Part shown: in pieces, positions 63,204 to 64,000 of the stretch | Layout: every line of letters starts with the position of its first letter | Numbering within the stretch: the first letter of the stretch is position 1 | Assembly: GCA_964624145.1 (NCBI GenBank) | Contig: CAZUXT010000011.1 | Coordinates: 1 to 64,000 of the forward strand | Reading direction: 5' to 3' | DNA length: 64,000 bases | Source: WJMT01 sp964624145 | GTDB lineage: Bacteria > Acidobacteriota > Aminicenantia > Aminicenantales > Aminicenantaceae | Made by a program: the position numbers and the translations under genes | Notes under the pieces: model-generated | Database searches by the model: none | What the model saw: only the letters and a program-made list of their open reading frames with translations | What the model was told of the DNA's origin: nothing

Positions 63204-64000
63204 ATGCCAGCCAAGATAACATCAAAATTGCTTATTGCCACTTCATTTTTTTTGCTTCTTTCGGCTGCAGTTCATGCCCAGAGTATCCATAGCGCTGTGG
63301 CCCAGGGGGATTTAGAAGAAGTGAAATCCATGCTGGACGCGGATCCCCTCCTGGTGAACCGGGAAGACGCTGCAGGCCGCACCCCCCTGTTCATGGCTGT
63401 CAGTAGGCGTGATGCAGATATGATAAGGCTTCTGCTGGACCGGGGCGCGCTGGTGCGCGTGGGAGATAACAACTTGAGATCACCCATTCACTATGCCGGC
63501 AATACAAATGATACGAGCCTTGTAGCCCTGCTTCTGGAACGGGGGGCTGTCGTTGATACCCGGGCTATCGGCGGCGCGACACCCTTGATTCATTCCTCCC
63601 TGTTTGATCGATTCGGGATGAGTCGATTTTTGATTGATCATGGAGCTGATATCAATGTTCAATGCAACGCATTGACCACGCCCCTCTATTTTGCTGTATT
63701 CAATAATAACCTTGAATATCTTGCCTATTTACTGGAGGCCGGGGCTGATTGTGATGTTCCTGATTTCCTCAACAGAACGCCTTTGTTCGTCGCCGTTAGA
63801 GACGGCTACATAGATGTCGTCAGGCTTCTTATCGATCACGGCGCTTACTTTCGGTTTAGGGATGTGTACCTGGAACGGAGTCTTCTCCATCTGGCGGCCA
63901 TTCATGGACATGGAGAAATCGCGGCATTCCTGATTCAAAAAGGAGTGGATGTAAACGGAATCGATGCCCGAGGATGGACAGCCCTGGATTATGCCCGCTT
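63204..64000 (+). CDS. Exported ankyrin-repeat protein (partial, runs off the right edge)
   Basis: Open from ATG 63204 (AAGGAG upstream) to the end of the window, at least 265 residues. A signal peptide ends near residue 26 (FFLLLSAAVHAQ). Seven or so ankyrin repeats follow, for example GRTPLFMAVSRRDADMIRLL, RSPIHYAGNTNDTSLVALL, TTPLYFAVFNNNLEYLAYLL and RTPLFVAVRDGYIDVVRLL. Periplasmic ankyrin proteins bind other proteins. Whether a PD40 domain follows, as in the gene before it, cannot be seen. It begins 46 bases after that gene and is probably co-transcribed. Confidence 0.85.
   Translation, partial: MPAKITSKLLIATSFFLLLSAAVHAQSIHSAVAQGDLEEVKSMLDADPLLVNREDAAGRTPLFMAVSRRDADMIRLLLDRGALVRVGDNNLRSPIHYAGNTNDTSLVALLLERGAVVDTRAIGGATPLIHSSLFDRFGMSRFLIDHGADINVQCNALTTPLYFAVFNNNLEYLAYLLEAGADCDVPDFLNRTPLFVAVRDGYIDVVRLLIDHGAYFRFRDVYLERSLLHLAAIHGHGEIAAFLIQKGVDVNGIDARGWTALDYAR

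Overview
The window reads as a chromosome segment of a Gram-negative, heterotrophic, probably anaerobic bacterium. An lpxC gene points to lipopolysaccharide. Many products are exported: S9 dipeptidyl peptidase, GH127 and six-hairpin glycosidases, TolB-like propellers and HEAT-repeat proteins. There are also large membrane-spanning propeller regulators and a Ser/Thr kinase with a TPR tail. This mix is typical of the Acidobacteriota/Aminicenantota neighbourhood; that placement is inference from gene content, because no rRNA gene is present. Starts are ATG, GTG and TTG, often with a clear GGAG-type ribosome binding site. Neighbouring genes often overlap by 4 bases.

Bases 1-12622 are housekeeping: the tail of an upstream gene, an acyl-CoA synthetase, a zinc-ribbon/coiled-coil protein, tRNA-Ile(CAT), the dnaG-rpoD pair, lpxC, a larB-TPR-glmU-glmS run that makes UDP-GlcNAc precursors next to lpxC, and tRNA-Leu and tRNA-Glu. 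Between the last two tRNAs lies a gene-free stretch with a good promoter and nested inverted repeats, a candidate structured RNA.

Bases 12838-33545 are mostly catabolic and secreted functions: a dipeptidyl peptidase IV-like enzyme followed by a broken YdeI/OmdA gene tail, a DUF4097 protein, an aminotransferase, a membrane-anchored alpha/beta hydrolase, a glutamate formimidoyltransferase-cyclodeaminase with an unusual C2H2-like insert, an NAD-salvage pair, a glycosidase, a UnbV/FG-GAP protein coupled to a cyanophycinase-like peptidase, and an ECF sigma/anti-sigma unit followed by two exported HEAT-repeat proteins.

Bases 33546-36723 are a scar region. It holds an internally deleted IS91-type transposase, an NTF2-like gene, an apparently split Ntn-hydrolase/membrane-protein pair and a 254-bp MITE-like element whose ends recur upstream of dnaG. 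Bases 36724-39295 are an ECF-type transporter operon that includes a methyltransferase.

Bases 39433-64000 carry a GH127 enzyme, a zinc-ribbon/kinase/TPR protein, homoserine dehydrogenase, two one-piece propeller regulators (one ending in a LuxR helix-turn-helix, one in an AraC domain), an M23 peptidase, a second DUF4097 protein, an erythromycin-esterase-like protein, a serine hydrolase, and a tandem family of secreted PD40 propellers sharing a YLGQKPPG motif. One of these is fused to ankyrin repeats, and a second ankyrin protein runs off the right edge.

No CRISPR array, prophage, rRNA or complete insertion sequence was seen.
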